Shown: positions 11,146 to 19,674 of the stretch, one piece after another
Position numbering within the stretch: the first letter of the stretch is position 1
Layout of the letters: each line of letters opens with the position of its first letter
Assembly: GCA_963794995.1 (NCBI GenBank)
Contig: CAWCFV010000002.1
Location: 682,001 to 746,000, forward strand
From: CAWCFV01 sp963794995
GTDB lineage: Bacteria; Actinomycetota; Actinomycetes; JACCUZ01
Direction: 5' to 3'
DNA length: 64,000 nucleotides
The notes under the pieces: generated by a model
What the model saw: only the letters and a program-made list of their open reading frames with translations
Database searches by the model: none
Told to the model about the DNA's origin: nothing
Made by a program: the position numbers and the translations under genes

Positions 11146-12369
11146 CTAGCGGAGGAACTCGGGGATGTCGAGGTCGTCGCCGTCGTCGAAGACGATGGTG
11201 CGGGCCGGGCGCGCGCTGTGGGCGGGGTCCGGGGTGAGGTCGATCGACTCGCCCTTGGCGCGGGCGCCGGCGTAGGCGGGCTCGCGGTCGGGAGCGGGCA
11301 CCTCGTCGGTCCTCGCCGGGTCGGGGCTGCGCTCGAACGAGGTGCCGGTGGAGTCGGTCCGTACGGCCGCCGCGGGCGCCGGCTCGGTCCGGCGCACCGG
11401 CTGCGGGACGGCCTTGCGCGGCGTGCCGCCGTCGAACCCGGCCGCGATGACCGTGACCCGCACCTCGTCGCCCAGGGCGTCGTCGATGACCGCTCCGAAG
11501 ATGATGTTGGCCTCCGTGTGGGCGGCCTCCGCCACCAGCTGGGCGGCCTCGTTGATCTCGAACAGGCCCAGGTCCGAGCCGCCGGAGATCGAGAGCAGCA
11601 CGCCGTGCGCGCCGTCGATCGAGGCCTCCAGCAGTGGCGACGAGATCGCCATCTCGGCGGCCTCGACGGCGCGGTTGTCGCCGCGTGACGAGCCGATGCC
11701 CATCAGCGCCGACCCGGCCCCGCTCATGACCGACTTCACGTCGGCGAAGTCCAGGTTGATCAGGCCGGGCGTCGTGATCAGGTCGGTGATGCCGGAGACG
11801 CCCTGGAGCAGCACCTGGTCGGCGGACCGGAAGGCGTCGAGCATCGAGATGCCGCGGTCGGAGATCGACAGCAGCCGGTCGTTGGGGATGACGATGAGCG
11901 TGTCGACCTCGTCGCGCAGCTCGTCGATGCCGGTCTCGGCGGAGTTCGCCCGGCGCCGGCCCTCGAAGCCGAACGGCCGGGTGACGACCCCGATGGTCAG
12001 TGCTCCCAGCGACCGCGCGATGCGCGCCACGACGGGCGCGCCCCCGGTGCCGGTGCCGCCGCCCTCGCCGGCGGTGACGAAGACCATGTCGGCCCCCTTG
12101 AGGACCTCCTCGATCTCCTCGGCGTGGTCCTCGGCGGCCTTGCGGCCGACCTCCGGGTTGGCCCCGGCGCCGAGGCCGCGCGTGAGCTCGCGGCCGACGT
12201 CGAGCTTCACGTCGGCGTCGGACATCAGCAGGGCCTGCGCGTCGGTGTTGATGGCGATGAACTCGACGCCCTTGAGGCCGACCTCGATCATCCGGTTGAC
12301 GGCGTTGACACCGCCGCCGCCGATGCCGACGACCTTGATGACCGCGAGGTAGTTCTGCGGTGCTGCCAC
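11146..12369 (-). CDS. ftsZ: Cell division GTPase FtsZ
   Basis: Tubulin homologue that polymerises with GTP into the Z-ring. The 407-residue protein shows the GTP-binding blocks KVVGIGGGGVNAVNRM and AGEGGGTGTGGAPVVA, the T7 catalytic loop (LINLDFADVKSVM) and a disordered Pro/Ala/Asp linker from about residue 320. It ends in the conserved tail DLDIPEFLR, which binds SepF and FtsW in actinobacteria. An 188-bp gap with an AT-rich segment separates it from ftsQ and probably holds its own promoter. Confidence 0.98.
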   Translation of the reverse strand: MAAPQNYLAVIKVVGIGGGGVNAVNRMIEVGLKGVEFIAINTDAQALLMSDADVKLDVGRELTRGLGAGANPEVGRKAAEDHAEEIEEVLKGADMVFVTAGEGGGTGTGGAPVVARIARSLGALTIGVVTRPFGFEGRRRANSAETGIDELRDEVDTLIVIPNDRLLSISDRGISMLDAFRSADQVLLQGVSGITDLITTPGLINLDFADVKSVMSGAGSALMGIGSSRGDNRAVEAAEMAISSPLLEASIDGAHGVLLSISGGSDLGLFEINEAAQLVAEAAHTEANIIFGAVIDDALGDEVRVTVIAAGFDGGTPRKAVPQPVRRTEPAPAAAVRTDSTGTSFERSPDPARTDEVPAPDREPAYAGARAKGESIDLTPDPAHSARPARTIVFDDGDDLDIPEFLR

Positions 12370-12440
12370 GTCGGACCCACTCCTTAGACCTGTCGGACAC
12401 CTGACCTGTCGAACGCCCCGGAGGCCCCGGAACCCTCACC

Positions 12441-12485
12441 CTCAAGTTGAACCTTATAGTTATGTCAACTACTGAGGTTGAGGAG
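12441..12485 (-). promoter_or_regulatory. AT-rich ftsZ upstream element, probable promoter
   Basis: The only strongly AT-rich DNA in the dcw run. On the minus strand it reads TAGTTGACATAACTATAAGG then TTCAACTTGAGGG. It contains a TTGACA hexamer, overlapping TAACTA/TATAAG -10-like hexamers, and an inverted GTTGA...TCAAC pair. The TTGACA-to-TATAAG distance is too short for one sigma-70 promoter, so the exact start cannot be fixed. It ends about 70 bp before the ftsZ ATG. Confidence 0.55.
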
Positions 12486-12557
12486 GACGGTAGGTACCGG
12501 GGCCACCCAACTCAACGACCGACGCCGCGACACGCCGCAGCGACCTGAGGGCGGCGG

Positions 12558-13304
12558 TCAGCGGCGGGTGGTCGGCGCGTCGGGGGCGCTGACGTCGTAC
12601 ACGGTGGCCCTGCGGGTGAGCAGCACCTCGAGGACGGCTGCCTTGCGGGCCCCGCGCTCGCTGCTCCCCCACATCACCGTGCGGCCCCGGCCGAGCTGGA
12701 GCCGGACCTCCTCCGGGCCGGTCGCCCGCACCTGGCGGACCTGCCGGGCGACGGAGGGCGGCAGCACCTCGAGGACCTCGAGCGCGGCCCTCAGTGCGGC
12801 CGGTCCGGCCGCGACCGGCGCACTGACCAGTGGCAGCCCGCGGGGGCGCCGGTCCTGCTGGGCGAACTCGACACCGGTTCTGTCGACCAGGGCCCAGCCC
12901 GTGCTCCGCTGCTGCACCGCGGCGGGCACCCGCTCGTGCACGACGATCGCCACCGTGCGCGGCCACTCCCGCCGTACCTCGACGCGTCGCACGACCGGTA
13001 GCGCGGTCAGGCGGCGCACGACCGCCTCGGTGTCGAGGGTCGCCAGCGGCTCGCCCGCCGGGACGGCCGCGACGGAGCGCACCTCGGCCGGGTCCAGCCG
13101 GCCGGTGCCGGCGACCGTCACCTCGCGGACGCCCAGCAGCGACGTCGCGAGGACCACCCAGCCGCCCACCCCGAGCAGCAGCACGAGACCCAGCACCGAC
13201 AGCGTCGTCACCAGACGGGTACGCCGGCGGGCCCGACCCCGCTCGGCGAGCCGCGGCTCCAGCGGGCTGGTCGCCGCCGACCCGCCCGCGACCCGGGTGC
13301 TCAC
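12558..13304 (-). CDS. ftsQ: Cell division protein FtsQ (DivIB)
   Basis: Bitopic divisome protein that couples the Z-ring to septal synthases with FtsL and FtsB/DivIC. The 248-residue protein has a basic cytoplasmic N-terminus, one transmembrane helix (TLSVLGLVLLLGVGGWVVLA, about residues 33-52), a POTRA domain (VREVTVAGTGRLDPAEVRSV) and the FtsQ beta domain (ALVDRTGVEFA). GTG 13302-13304 overlaps the murC stop as GTGA. It is the last gene of the coupled murein block before the ftsZ promoter gap. Confidence 0.94.
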   Translation of the reverse strand: MSTRVAGGSAATSPLEPRLAERGRARRRTRLVTTLSVLGLVLLLGVGGWVVLATSLLGVREVTVAGTGRLDPAEVRSVAAVPAGEPLATLDTEAVVRRLTALPVVRRVEVRREWPRTVAIVVHERVPAAVQQRSTGWALVDRTGVEFAQQDRRPRGLPLVSAPVAAGPAALRAALEVLEVLPPSVARQVRQVRATGPEEVRLQLGRGRTVMWGSSERGARKAAVLEVLLTRRATVYDVSAPDAPTTRR

Positions 13305-14728
13305 GACCCGTCCCCCTCGATCCGCTCGAGCACCTCCGGGCCGATCATGGTCACGTCGCCCGCACCGCAGGTGAGCACGACGTCCCCCGGCCGGGCCCGC
13401 CCGGCCAGGTGCCCGGCGACCGCCGACCACGACGGCTCGAACACGACCTGGGACGCGGGCAGCGGCACGGCCGCGGCCACCAGGGCGCCGGTCACCCCGG
13501 GTTCGGGGTCCTCGCGCGCGGCGTAGACGTCCATGACGACGACCTCGTCGGCGAGCCCGAGGGCGACACCGAACTCGGTGGCGAAGTGGCGGGTGCGGCT
13601 GAACAGGTGCGGCTGGAACACCACCACGACCCGGCCGGACCCGGCGACGTCGCGCGCCGCGGTCAGGTCGGCCGCCAGCTCGGTGGGGTGGTGGGCGTAG
13701 CTGTCGAAGACCCGGATGCCGCCGGCCGTCCCCTTGAGCTCGAACCGCCGGCGGGTGCCGCTGAAGCTCGCCAGCCCCTCGCGCAGCCGCTCCACGGGGA
13801 AGCCGAGGCCGACGCCGACCGCCAGCGCGGCCGCCGCGTTCAGCGCGTTGTGCCGCCCGGGCATGCGCAGCTCGACCCGGCCGAGGCGCCGGCCCAGCAG
13901 GACCGCCTCGAACCCGCTGCCGAGGCCGCGGGTCTCCAGGTCGAGCAGCCGCAGGTCCGCGCCGGGCGCGACGCCGTAGCTCCGGACGTCGACGCCGCCC
14001 GCTCTCGCGTGCTCGGCGAGGGCGGACGACCCGGGGTCGTCGGCGCAGGTGACGAGGAAGCCACCGGGCTCGACCCGGCCCGCGAACGCCTCGAAGGCCG
14101 CGGAGACCGCCTCCGGTGTGCCGTAGTGGTCCAGGTGGTCGGCCTCGACGTTGGTGACCACCGCGGCCGTCGGTGAGTACTGGAGGAAGGAGCCGTCGCT
14201 CTCGTCGGCCTCGGCCACGAACACGTCACCGCTGCCGTTGTGCGCGTTGGCCCCGGACTCGTTGAGGTTGCCGCCGATCGCGAACGAGGGGTCCGCCCCG
14301 CAGTGCTGCAGCGCGACCGTCAGCAGCGAGGTGGTCGTGGTCTTGCCGTGCGTCCCGGCGACCGCGACCGCACGCCGGCCGACCATGACCGAGGCCAGCG
14401 CTCCCGCGCGGTGGACCACCGGCAGCCCGCGACGGCCCGCCTCGAGCAGCTCGGGGTTGTCGGCCCGGATGGCGGTCGAGACCACGACGGTGTCAGCAGC
14501 GCCGACGTTGTCGGCTGCGTGGCCGACGTGCACCGAGGCGCCGAGGGCGCGCAGGGCGGCGAGGGCCACCGAGTCCTTGGCGTCGCTGCCGCTGACCGGT
14601 ATCCCGCGAGCCAGCATGATGCGCGCGATGCCCGACATGCCGGCTCCGCCGATGCCGACGAAGTGCACCCGCCCGAGCTGCTCGGCCGGCACGGGGACAC
14701 CCGGTGTCGCGGGCTCCGCCGTGGTCAC
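13301..14728 (-). CDS. murC: UDP-N-acetylmuramate-L-alanine ligase MurC
   Basis: ATP-dependent ligase adding L-Ala to UDP-MurNAc, the first amino acid of the stem peptide, in the cytoplasm. The 475-residue protein starts with the Rossmann motif VHFVGIGGAGMSGIARIM, has the Mur ligase ATP loop AGTHGKTTTTSLL, the acidic block EADESDGSF, NVEADHLDHYG, and the C-terminal DSYAHHPTELAADL. GTG 14726-14728 overlaps the murG stop; its own stop overlaps ftsQ. Length and motif order are normal. Confidence 0.97.
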   Translation of the reverse strand: MTTAEPATPGVPVPAEQLGRVHFVGIGGAGMSGIARIMLARGIPVSGSDAKDSVALAALRALGASVHVGHAADNVGAADTVVVSTAIRADNPELLEAGRRGLPVVHRAGALASVMVGRRAVAVAGTHGKTTTTSLLTVALQHCGADPSFAIGGNLNESGANAHNGSGDVFVAEADESDGSFLQYSPTAAVVTNVEADHLDHYGTPEAVSAAFEAFAGRVEPGGFLVTCADDPGSSALAEHARAGGVDVRSYGVAPGADLRLLDLETRGLGSGFEAVLLGRRLGRVELRMPGRHNALNAAAALAVGVGLGFPVERLREGLASFSGTRRRFELKGTAGGIRVFDSYAHHPTELAADLTAARDVAGSGRVVVVFQPHLFSRTRHFATEFGVALGLADEVVVMDVYAAREDPEPGVTGALVAAAVPLPASQVVFEPSWSAVAGHLAGRARPGDVVLTCGAGDVTMIGPEVLERIEGDGS

Positions 14729-15834
14729 CACCGGTCGCCTCCTCTCGAGCTGCCCCGCGTGGCCGCCTCGAGCACGAGGTCGACCAGGCGCTCGGCGGCG
14801 TCCGGGCGCCCGCTGCTCGCGGCGGCGAGACCCATCGTCGCCAACCGGGTGCTGTCCCCGAGCAGCGGGGTGAGCACGGTCCGCACCCAGTCCGCTGTGC
14901 AGTCGGCGTCGTCGACGAGCAGGCCGCCTCCCGCGTCGACCACCGGACGGGCGTTGAGCGCCTGCTCCCCGTTGCCGATGGGCAGCGGGACGTAGGCCGC
15001 CGGCAGCCCCACCGCCGTGAGCTCGACGACGGTGTTGGCCCCGGCCCGGCACAGGACGAGGTCGGCGGCGGCGTAGCCGAGCTCCATCCGGTCCAGGTAG
15101 GGGACGGTGACGTACGGCGGGTCGCCCGGTGCCCCCGGCGGCACCTGCACCTCGTGGGCGGTGCCGGTCGCGTGCAGCACCTGGATGCCGGCCGACCGCA
15201 GGTGGCCCGCGGCGCCGACGGCGGCGTCGTTGAGCCGCTTCGCCCCTTGGGAGCCGCCGGTCACCAGCAGCGTCGTGCGGTCGACGTCCAGGCCGAAGCC
15301 GGCCCGCGCCTCGTCCCGGCGCGCGGCGCGGTCGAGCGTCGTGATGCTCCGGCGCACCGGCAGCCCGAGCTGCCGTCCGTGGGCGATCGGCGTGCCCGCA
15401 AAGGTGTAGGCCACGTACGGGGTGAGCCGGGCACCCAGCCGGTTCGCCCAGCCGGGACGGGGGTTCGCCTCGTGCACGACGATCGGCACCCCGAGCCGGC
15501 GGGCGGCCAGGTAGGCCGGGCCCGAGACGAAGCCGCCGAAGCCGACGAGCACGTCGGCCCGGCGCTCCTTGAGGACCTCGCCCGCCGCTGCGACCGCGGC
15601 CCTCAGCCGGCCGGGCACCCGCAGCAGGTCCGGTCCGGGACGTCGGGGTATCGGGACCGGCGGGATGAGTGCCAGGTCGTAGCCACGGGCCGGGATGATC
15701 CGGGTGTCCAGGCCGCGCGCGGTGCCGAGCGCGGTGACCTCGGCGTCCGGGTGCCTGCGGCGCAGGGCGTCGGCGAAGGCAAGGGCAGGCTCGATGTGGC
15801 CGGCGGACCCTCCCCCGGCGACGACGACGCGCAT
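14725..15834 (-). CDS. murG: Lipid II synthase MurG (UDP-GlcNAc transferase)
   Basis: GT28 glycosyltransferase adding GlcNAc to lipid I to give lipid II at the inner face of the membrane. The 369-residue protein begins MRVVVAGGGSAGHIEPALA, with the glycine-rich acceptor loop. It has VGFGGFVSGPAYLAA, HEANPRPGWANR, the second glycine-rich loop TGGSQGAKRLND, and the UDP-GlcNAc site RAGANTVVELTAVGLPAAYVP in its C-terminal half. It lies 8 bp after ftsW and overlaps murC by GTGA. Confidence 0.96.
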   Translation of the reverse strand: MRVVVAGGGSAGHIEPALAFADALRRRHPDAEVTALGTARGLDTRIIPARGYDLALIPPVPIPRRPGPDLLRVPGRLRAAVAAAGEVLKERRADVLVGFGGFVSGPAYLAARRLGVPIVVHEANPRPGWANRLGARLTPYVAYTFAGTPIAHGRQLGLPVRRSITTLDRAARRDEARAGFGLDVDRTTLLVTGGSQGAKRLNDAAVGAAGHLRSAGIQVLHATGTAHEVQVPPGAPGDPPYVTVPYLDRMELGYAAADLVLCRAGANTVVELTAVGLPAAYVPLPIGNGEQALNARPVVDAGGGLLVDDADCTADWVRTVLTPLLGDSTRLATMGLAAASSGRPDAAERLVDLVLEAATRGSSRGGDRW

Positions 15835-15842
15835 CCGACCGC

Positions 15843-17141
15843 CTACCTCGTCCTGGCGGGGCGGGACGCCCCGCCGGTGGGCGGGCGGGACGCGGGGACG
15901 CGGCGGGCGCCGGCCGCCGGGACGGTCGAGCGGCGCCGGGCCAGCAGGTGGCGCAGCCGCTGGGGCCGGGCCGTACGCGGCCGGGCGAACGAGAGCAGCA
16001 TCCCCAGGCCGAGCATCGTGGGCACCAGCGCCGAGCCGCCGTAGGACACCAGCGGGAGCGGCACGCCGGTGATCGGCAGCAGGCCGAGCACCGCGCCGAT
16101 GTTGACCAGCGCCTGCACGAGGATCCAGGAGGTGACACCGGCGGCCGCGTACCGGACGAACGGCTCGGTCGCCTCCAGCGCGATGCGCAGGCCGGCGTAG
16201 CCGATCAGGCCGAACAGCCCCAGCACGGCCAGCGTGCCGACGAGACCGAGCTCCTCGCCGATGATCGCGAAGATGAAGTCGGTGTGCGCCTCGGGGAGGC
16301 TGCCCCACTTCTCCTTGGAGCCGCCGAGACCGACACCCCACCAGCCGCCGGACGCGAGGGCGAACTTCCCGTGCAGCGCCTGCAGGCCGTTGCCCAGGGG
16401 GTCGGCCTGGTCGGGGTGCAGCCAGACCGTGATGCGCGACATCCGGGTCGACCTGGTGTTGACCATGTAGACGAAGACGAGCATCGCCGGCACGGTCGCG
16501 GCGGCGAAGAGCCGGGCCGGCGCACCCGCTACCCACAGCAGCGCCGCGAGGATCGCGGCGATGATGATGGCGGTCCCGAGGTCTCCGCCGAGCAGGACCA
16601 GCGCGAGGACCAGCCCGCCCACCGGCACGATGGGCACCAGCAGGTGCTTCCACTGCCCGAGCAGTCGCTCCTTGCGGGCCAGCAGGTCGGCTGCCCACAG
16701 CACCAGCGCGAGCTTCGCCAGCTCGGAGGGCTGGATGCGGAACGGGCCGCCGAAGTCGAGCCAGTTGCGGTTGCCGTTGACCTCGGTGCCGGCGACGGCG
16801 ACGAGGACGAGCAGCGCCAGCGACGCGACCAGCGCGAGGTGCGCGAAGAACCGCCAGGCCCGCTGCGGCAGCCGAGACGCGAACCACATGAGCGGCAGGC
16901 CGAGGACGACCCAGATCGCCTGCTTGCCGACGATGGCCGTCGACGAGCCGAGGAACGCGAAGGCGACCACGCTCGAGGCGGAGAACACCATGACGACGCC
17001 CAGGACCAGCAGCAGCGTGCCGGCGCCGAGCAGGAGGTAGTACGGCGTCGCCGGCCGGTGGAGCAGTCCCACCGGCGCGGCCGGGGCGTCGCGCTCCTCA
17101 CCGGGCGCGAACAGGCCCGGGGTCTCGGTGACCGCGCTCAC
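15843..17141 (-). CDS. ftsW: Septal peptidoglycan glycosyltransferase FtsW (SEDS family)
   Basis: SEDS-family polymerase that links lipid II into glycan strands at the septum together with FtsI. The 432-residue protein has about ten hydrophobic helices. SEDS signatures are visible: NRNWLDFGGPFRIQPSELAK, GGDLGTAIIIAAI, HTDFIFAIIGEELGL, and PITGVPLPLVSYGGSALV. The C-terminal tail after about residue 385 is basic and Pro/Arg-rich, as is common in actinobacteria. GTG 17139-17141 overlaps the murD stop. Confidence 0.96.
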   Translation of the reverse strand: MSAVTETPGLFAPGEERDAPAAPVGLLHRPATPYYLLLGAGTLLLVLGVVMVFSASSVVAFAFLGSSTAIVGKQAIWVVLGLPLMWFASRLPQRAWRFFAHLALVASLALLVLVAVAGTEVNGNRNWLDFGGPFRIQPSELAKLALVLWAADLLARKERLLGQWKHLLVPIVPVGGLVLALVLLGGDLGTAIIIAAILAALLWVAGAPARLFAAATVPAMLVFVYMVNTRSTRMSRITVWLHPDQADPLGNGLQALHGKFALASGGWWGVGLGGSKEKWGSLPEAHTDFIFAIIGEELGLVGTLAVLGLFGLIGYAGLRIALEATEPFVRYAAAGVTSWILVQALVNIGAVLGLLPITGVPLPLVSYGGSALVPTMLGLGMLLSFARPRTARPQRLRHLLARRRSTVPAAGARRVPASRPPTGGASRPARTR

Positions 17142-18613
17142 GAGGTCGGTGTCGGGTCGGCGAGGCGCAGCGCCGCAGCGGCGAAGGCGTCACCACGCTC
17201 TGCGTAGTCGCGGAACATGTCCATCGAGGCACAGGCCGGAGCCAGCAGGACGGTGTCGCCCGCACGGGCGAGGGCGGCGGCGGCCCGCACGACCTCGTCC
17301 ATCACGGCAGCGGTGTCCATCACACCAGTGTCAGGGGCGCTGACCTCGACCACGGGGACCTCGGGCGCGTGTCGCGCCAGCGCCTCGGCCACCAGTGCCC
17401 GGTCGGCGCCGATGAGCACCGCGCCGCGGAGCCGGTCGGCCGTGGCCGCGACGAGCTCCTCGAAGCGGGCCCCCTTGGCCAGTCCTCCGGCGACCCAGAC
17501 CACGTGCGGGAACGACTGGAGCGACGCGGCCGCCGCGTGCGCGTTGGTCGCCTTGGAGTCGTCGACGTATGCCACGCCGTCGACCGTGGTGACGTGCGCG
17601 ATGCGGTGCGCCCCGGCGTCGAAGGCGCGCAACCCGGCCCGGACGTCACGCGGATGCACCGCGAGCCGGCCGCCGGTCGCGCTGTTCAGAGCGCGGGCGA
17701 GGCCGGCGGCGGCGAGGGCGTTGGCCACGTTGTGCGGCCCGGGCACCGGGATGTCGCCGAGCTCGGCCAGCACCACCCCCTCGCCGGGCAGCCGGGTCAC
17801 CTCCACGTCGTCCGGGTCGGTGCCGATGCACCGGTCGACCAGCACGTCGCCCACGACGCCGAAGCAGGCGTCCGAGCCCGGCCTGGCGCTGAACGACTGG
17901 CGGTCCTGGTGGCGCTCGGCCAGCCGGGAGACCAGCGGGTCCTCGGCGTTGTAGACGACGTACCAGTCGCTGCGCCACACCGCAGCCTTGTCCTCGGCGT
18001 ACGCCTCGAGCGAGCCGTGCCAGTCGAGGTGGTCGGCCGCGATGTTCAGCAGGGCACCGGAGACGAACTCGACGGTCGAGGTCCAGTGCAGCTGGAAGCT
18101 CGACATCTCCACCGCGAGGACGTCGTACGGCGGGTCCGCCAGCACCGCGTCCAGGACGGGGTAGCCCACGTTGCCGGTCGCGACCGCCCGGTGGCCGGCG
18201 GCCTGCAGGATCGAGGCCAGCATCCCGACCGTCGTGGTCTTGCCGTTCGTGCCGGTGACGCCGAGCCATTCCTGGCCCTCGGGCCGCAGCCGGTACGCCA
18301 GCTCGACGTCGCCCCACACCGGGATGCCGGCTGTCCCGGCGGCCACCAGGAGCGGGGCGTCCGGGCGCCAGCCGGGCGAGGTGACGACCAGCGTCACGCC
18401 GTCGGGAAGCGTGTCGCCGTCGCCCAGGCGCACCTCGGCCCCCGCCGCGCGCAGCTCGTCGGCCAGCGCGCGCTCCCGGTCACGGTCGCGGCCGTCGACG
18501 GCCACGACTCGGGCCCCCTGCCCGAGCAGGGCGTGCACCACGGACGGCCCGGTGACGCCGAGACCGGCGACGCAGACCCGGGCGCCGTTCAGTCCGAGCT
18601 GGTCCTCGCTCAC
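17138..18613 (-). CDS. murD: UDP-N-acetylmuramoyl-L-alanine-D-glutamate ligase MurD
   Basis: ATP-dependent ligase adding D-Glu to the stem peptide. The 491-residue protein has the N-terminal Rossmann motif VCVAGLGVTGPSVVHAL, the ATP loop TGTNGKTTTVGML, EMSSFQLHW, NIAADHLDWHGS and the C-terminal DDSKATNAHAAAASL. GTG 18611-18613 was taken as start because it overlaps the mraY stop as GTGA, like its neighbours; an ATG six codons earlier is in frame but less likely. Confidence 0.97.
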   Translation of the reverse strand: MSEDQLGLNGARVCVAGLGVTGPSVVHALLGQGARVVAVDGRDRDRERALADELRAAGAEVRLGDGDTLPDGVTLVVTSPGWRPDAPLLVAAGTAGIPVWGDVELAYRLRPEGQEWLGVTGTNGKTTTVGMLASILQAAGHRAVATGNVGYPVLDAVLADPPYDVLAVEMSSFQLHWTSTVEFVSGALLNIAADHLDWHGSLEAYAEDKAAVWRSDWYVVYNAEDPLVSRLAERHQDRQSFSARPGSDACFGVVGDVLVDRCIGTDPDDVEVTRLPGEGVVLAELGDIPVPGPHNVANALAAAGLARALNSATGGRLAVHPRDVRAGLRAFDAGAHRIAHVTTVDGVAYVDDSKATNAHAAAASLQSFPHVVWVAGGLAKGARFEELVAATADRLRGAVLIGADRALVAEALARHAPEVPVVEVSAPDTGVMDTAAVMDEVVRAAAALARAGDTVLLAPACASMDMFRDYAERGDAFAAAALRLADPTPTS

Positions 18614-19674
18614 GTCGCGCCGGTGACCCACTCGGCGTAGAAGACGCCCAGGCCGAGGGCGACCAGCAGGCCGGCGATGATCCAGAAGCGGATGACGATG
18701 GTCACCTCGCCCCAGCCCACCAGCTCGAAGTGGTGCTGCAGCGGGGCCATCCGGAACACCCGTCTCTTCGTCAGCTTGAAGAAGCCGACCTGGAGGATGA
18801 CGGAGAGGGAGATGAGCACGAACAGCCCGCCGACCAGCACGAGCAGCAGCTCGGTGCGGCTGGTGATCGCCAGGCCCGCGAGAAGGCCGCCGAGGGCGAG
18901 CGAACCGGTGTCACCCATGAAGATCTTCGCCGGCGAGGCGTTCCACCACAGGAACCCGAAGCAGGCGCCCATGACGGCAGCTGCCACGACGGCGAGGTCG
19001 AGGGGGTCACGCGCCTCGTAGCACTTGGCGGTGAGGTCGGTGATGTCACAGCTGTGGCCGAACTGCCAGATCCCGATGAGCACGTAGGACGCGAAGACCA
19101 TCACCGACGTGCCGGTGGCCAGCCCGTCGAGACCGTCGGTGAGGTTCACGCCGTTGGAGGTGCCGGCGATCATGACGTAGGCCCAGACGACGAACAGGAT
19201 CGCGCCCAGGCTGAGCCCGGTGTCGCGCAGGAAGGAGATCTCGGTCGAGGCCGGGGTGAAGCCCTTGGCGTCGGGGAACCTGGTCGCGAGCACGGCGAAG
19301 GTGATGGCGACCACCGACTGCCCGGCCAGCTTCGCGGAGGCCCGCAGCCCGAGGCTGCGCTGCTTGGACACCTTGATGTAGTCGTCGAGGAAGCCGACCA
19401 GGCCGAGCCCGGTCATGAGGAACAGGACGAGCAGCCCGGAGACCGTGGGGTCGCTGAGGGTCAGCAGGTGCGCGGCGAAGTAGCCGACCAGGGTGCCGAG
19501 GATGATGACCGCGCCGCCCATGGTCGGCGTGCCGCGCTTGGTGTGGTGCGAGGTCGGGCCGTCGTCGCGGATCAGCTGCCCGTAGTCGCGTCGCACCAGC
19601 AGCTTGATCGCGACCGGTGTGCCGAACAGCGTGATGAGCAGCCCGAACGAGGCGGCGATCAGCACCTGCCTCAC
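18610..19674 (-). CDS. mraY: Phospho-MurNAc-pentapeptide transferase MraY
   Basis: Integral membrane enzyme transferring phospho-MurNAc-pentapeptide onto undecaprenyl phosphate to form lipid I. The 354-residue protein has about ten helices and the family signatures GPTSHHTKRGTPTMGG, VGFLDDYIKV, NLTDGLDGLATG (catalytic Asp region), WWNASPAKIFMGDTGSLALG, and the histidine triad segment MAPLQHHFELVGW. GTG 19672-19674 overlaps the murF stop; the stop overlaps murD. Confidence 0.97.
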   Translation of the reverse strand: MRQVLIAASFGLLITLFGTPVAIKLLVRRDYGQLIRDDGPTSHHTKRGTPTMGGAVIILGTLVGYFAAHLLTLSDPTVSGLLVLFLMTGLGLVGFLDDYIKVSKQRSLGLRASAKLAGQSVVAITFAVLATRFPDAKGFTPASTEISFLRDTGLSLGAILFVVWAYVMIAGTSNGVNLTDGLDGLATGTSVMVFASYVLIGIWQFGHSCDITDLTAKCYEARDPLDLAVVAAAVMGACFGFLWWNASPAKIFMGDTGSLALGGLLAGLAITSRTELLLVLVGGLFVLISLSVILQVGFFKLTKRRVFRMAPLQHHFELVGWGEVTIVIRFWIIAGLLVALGLGVFYAEWVTGAT

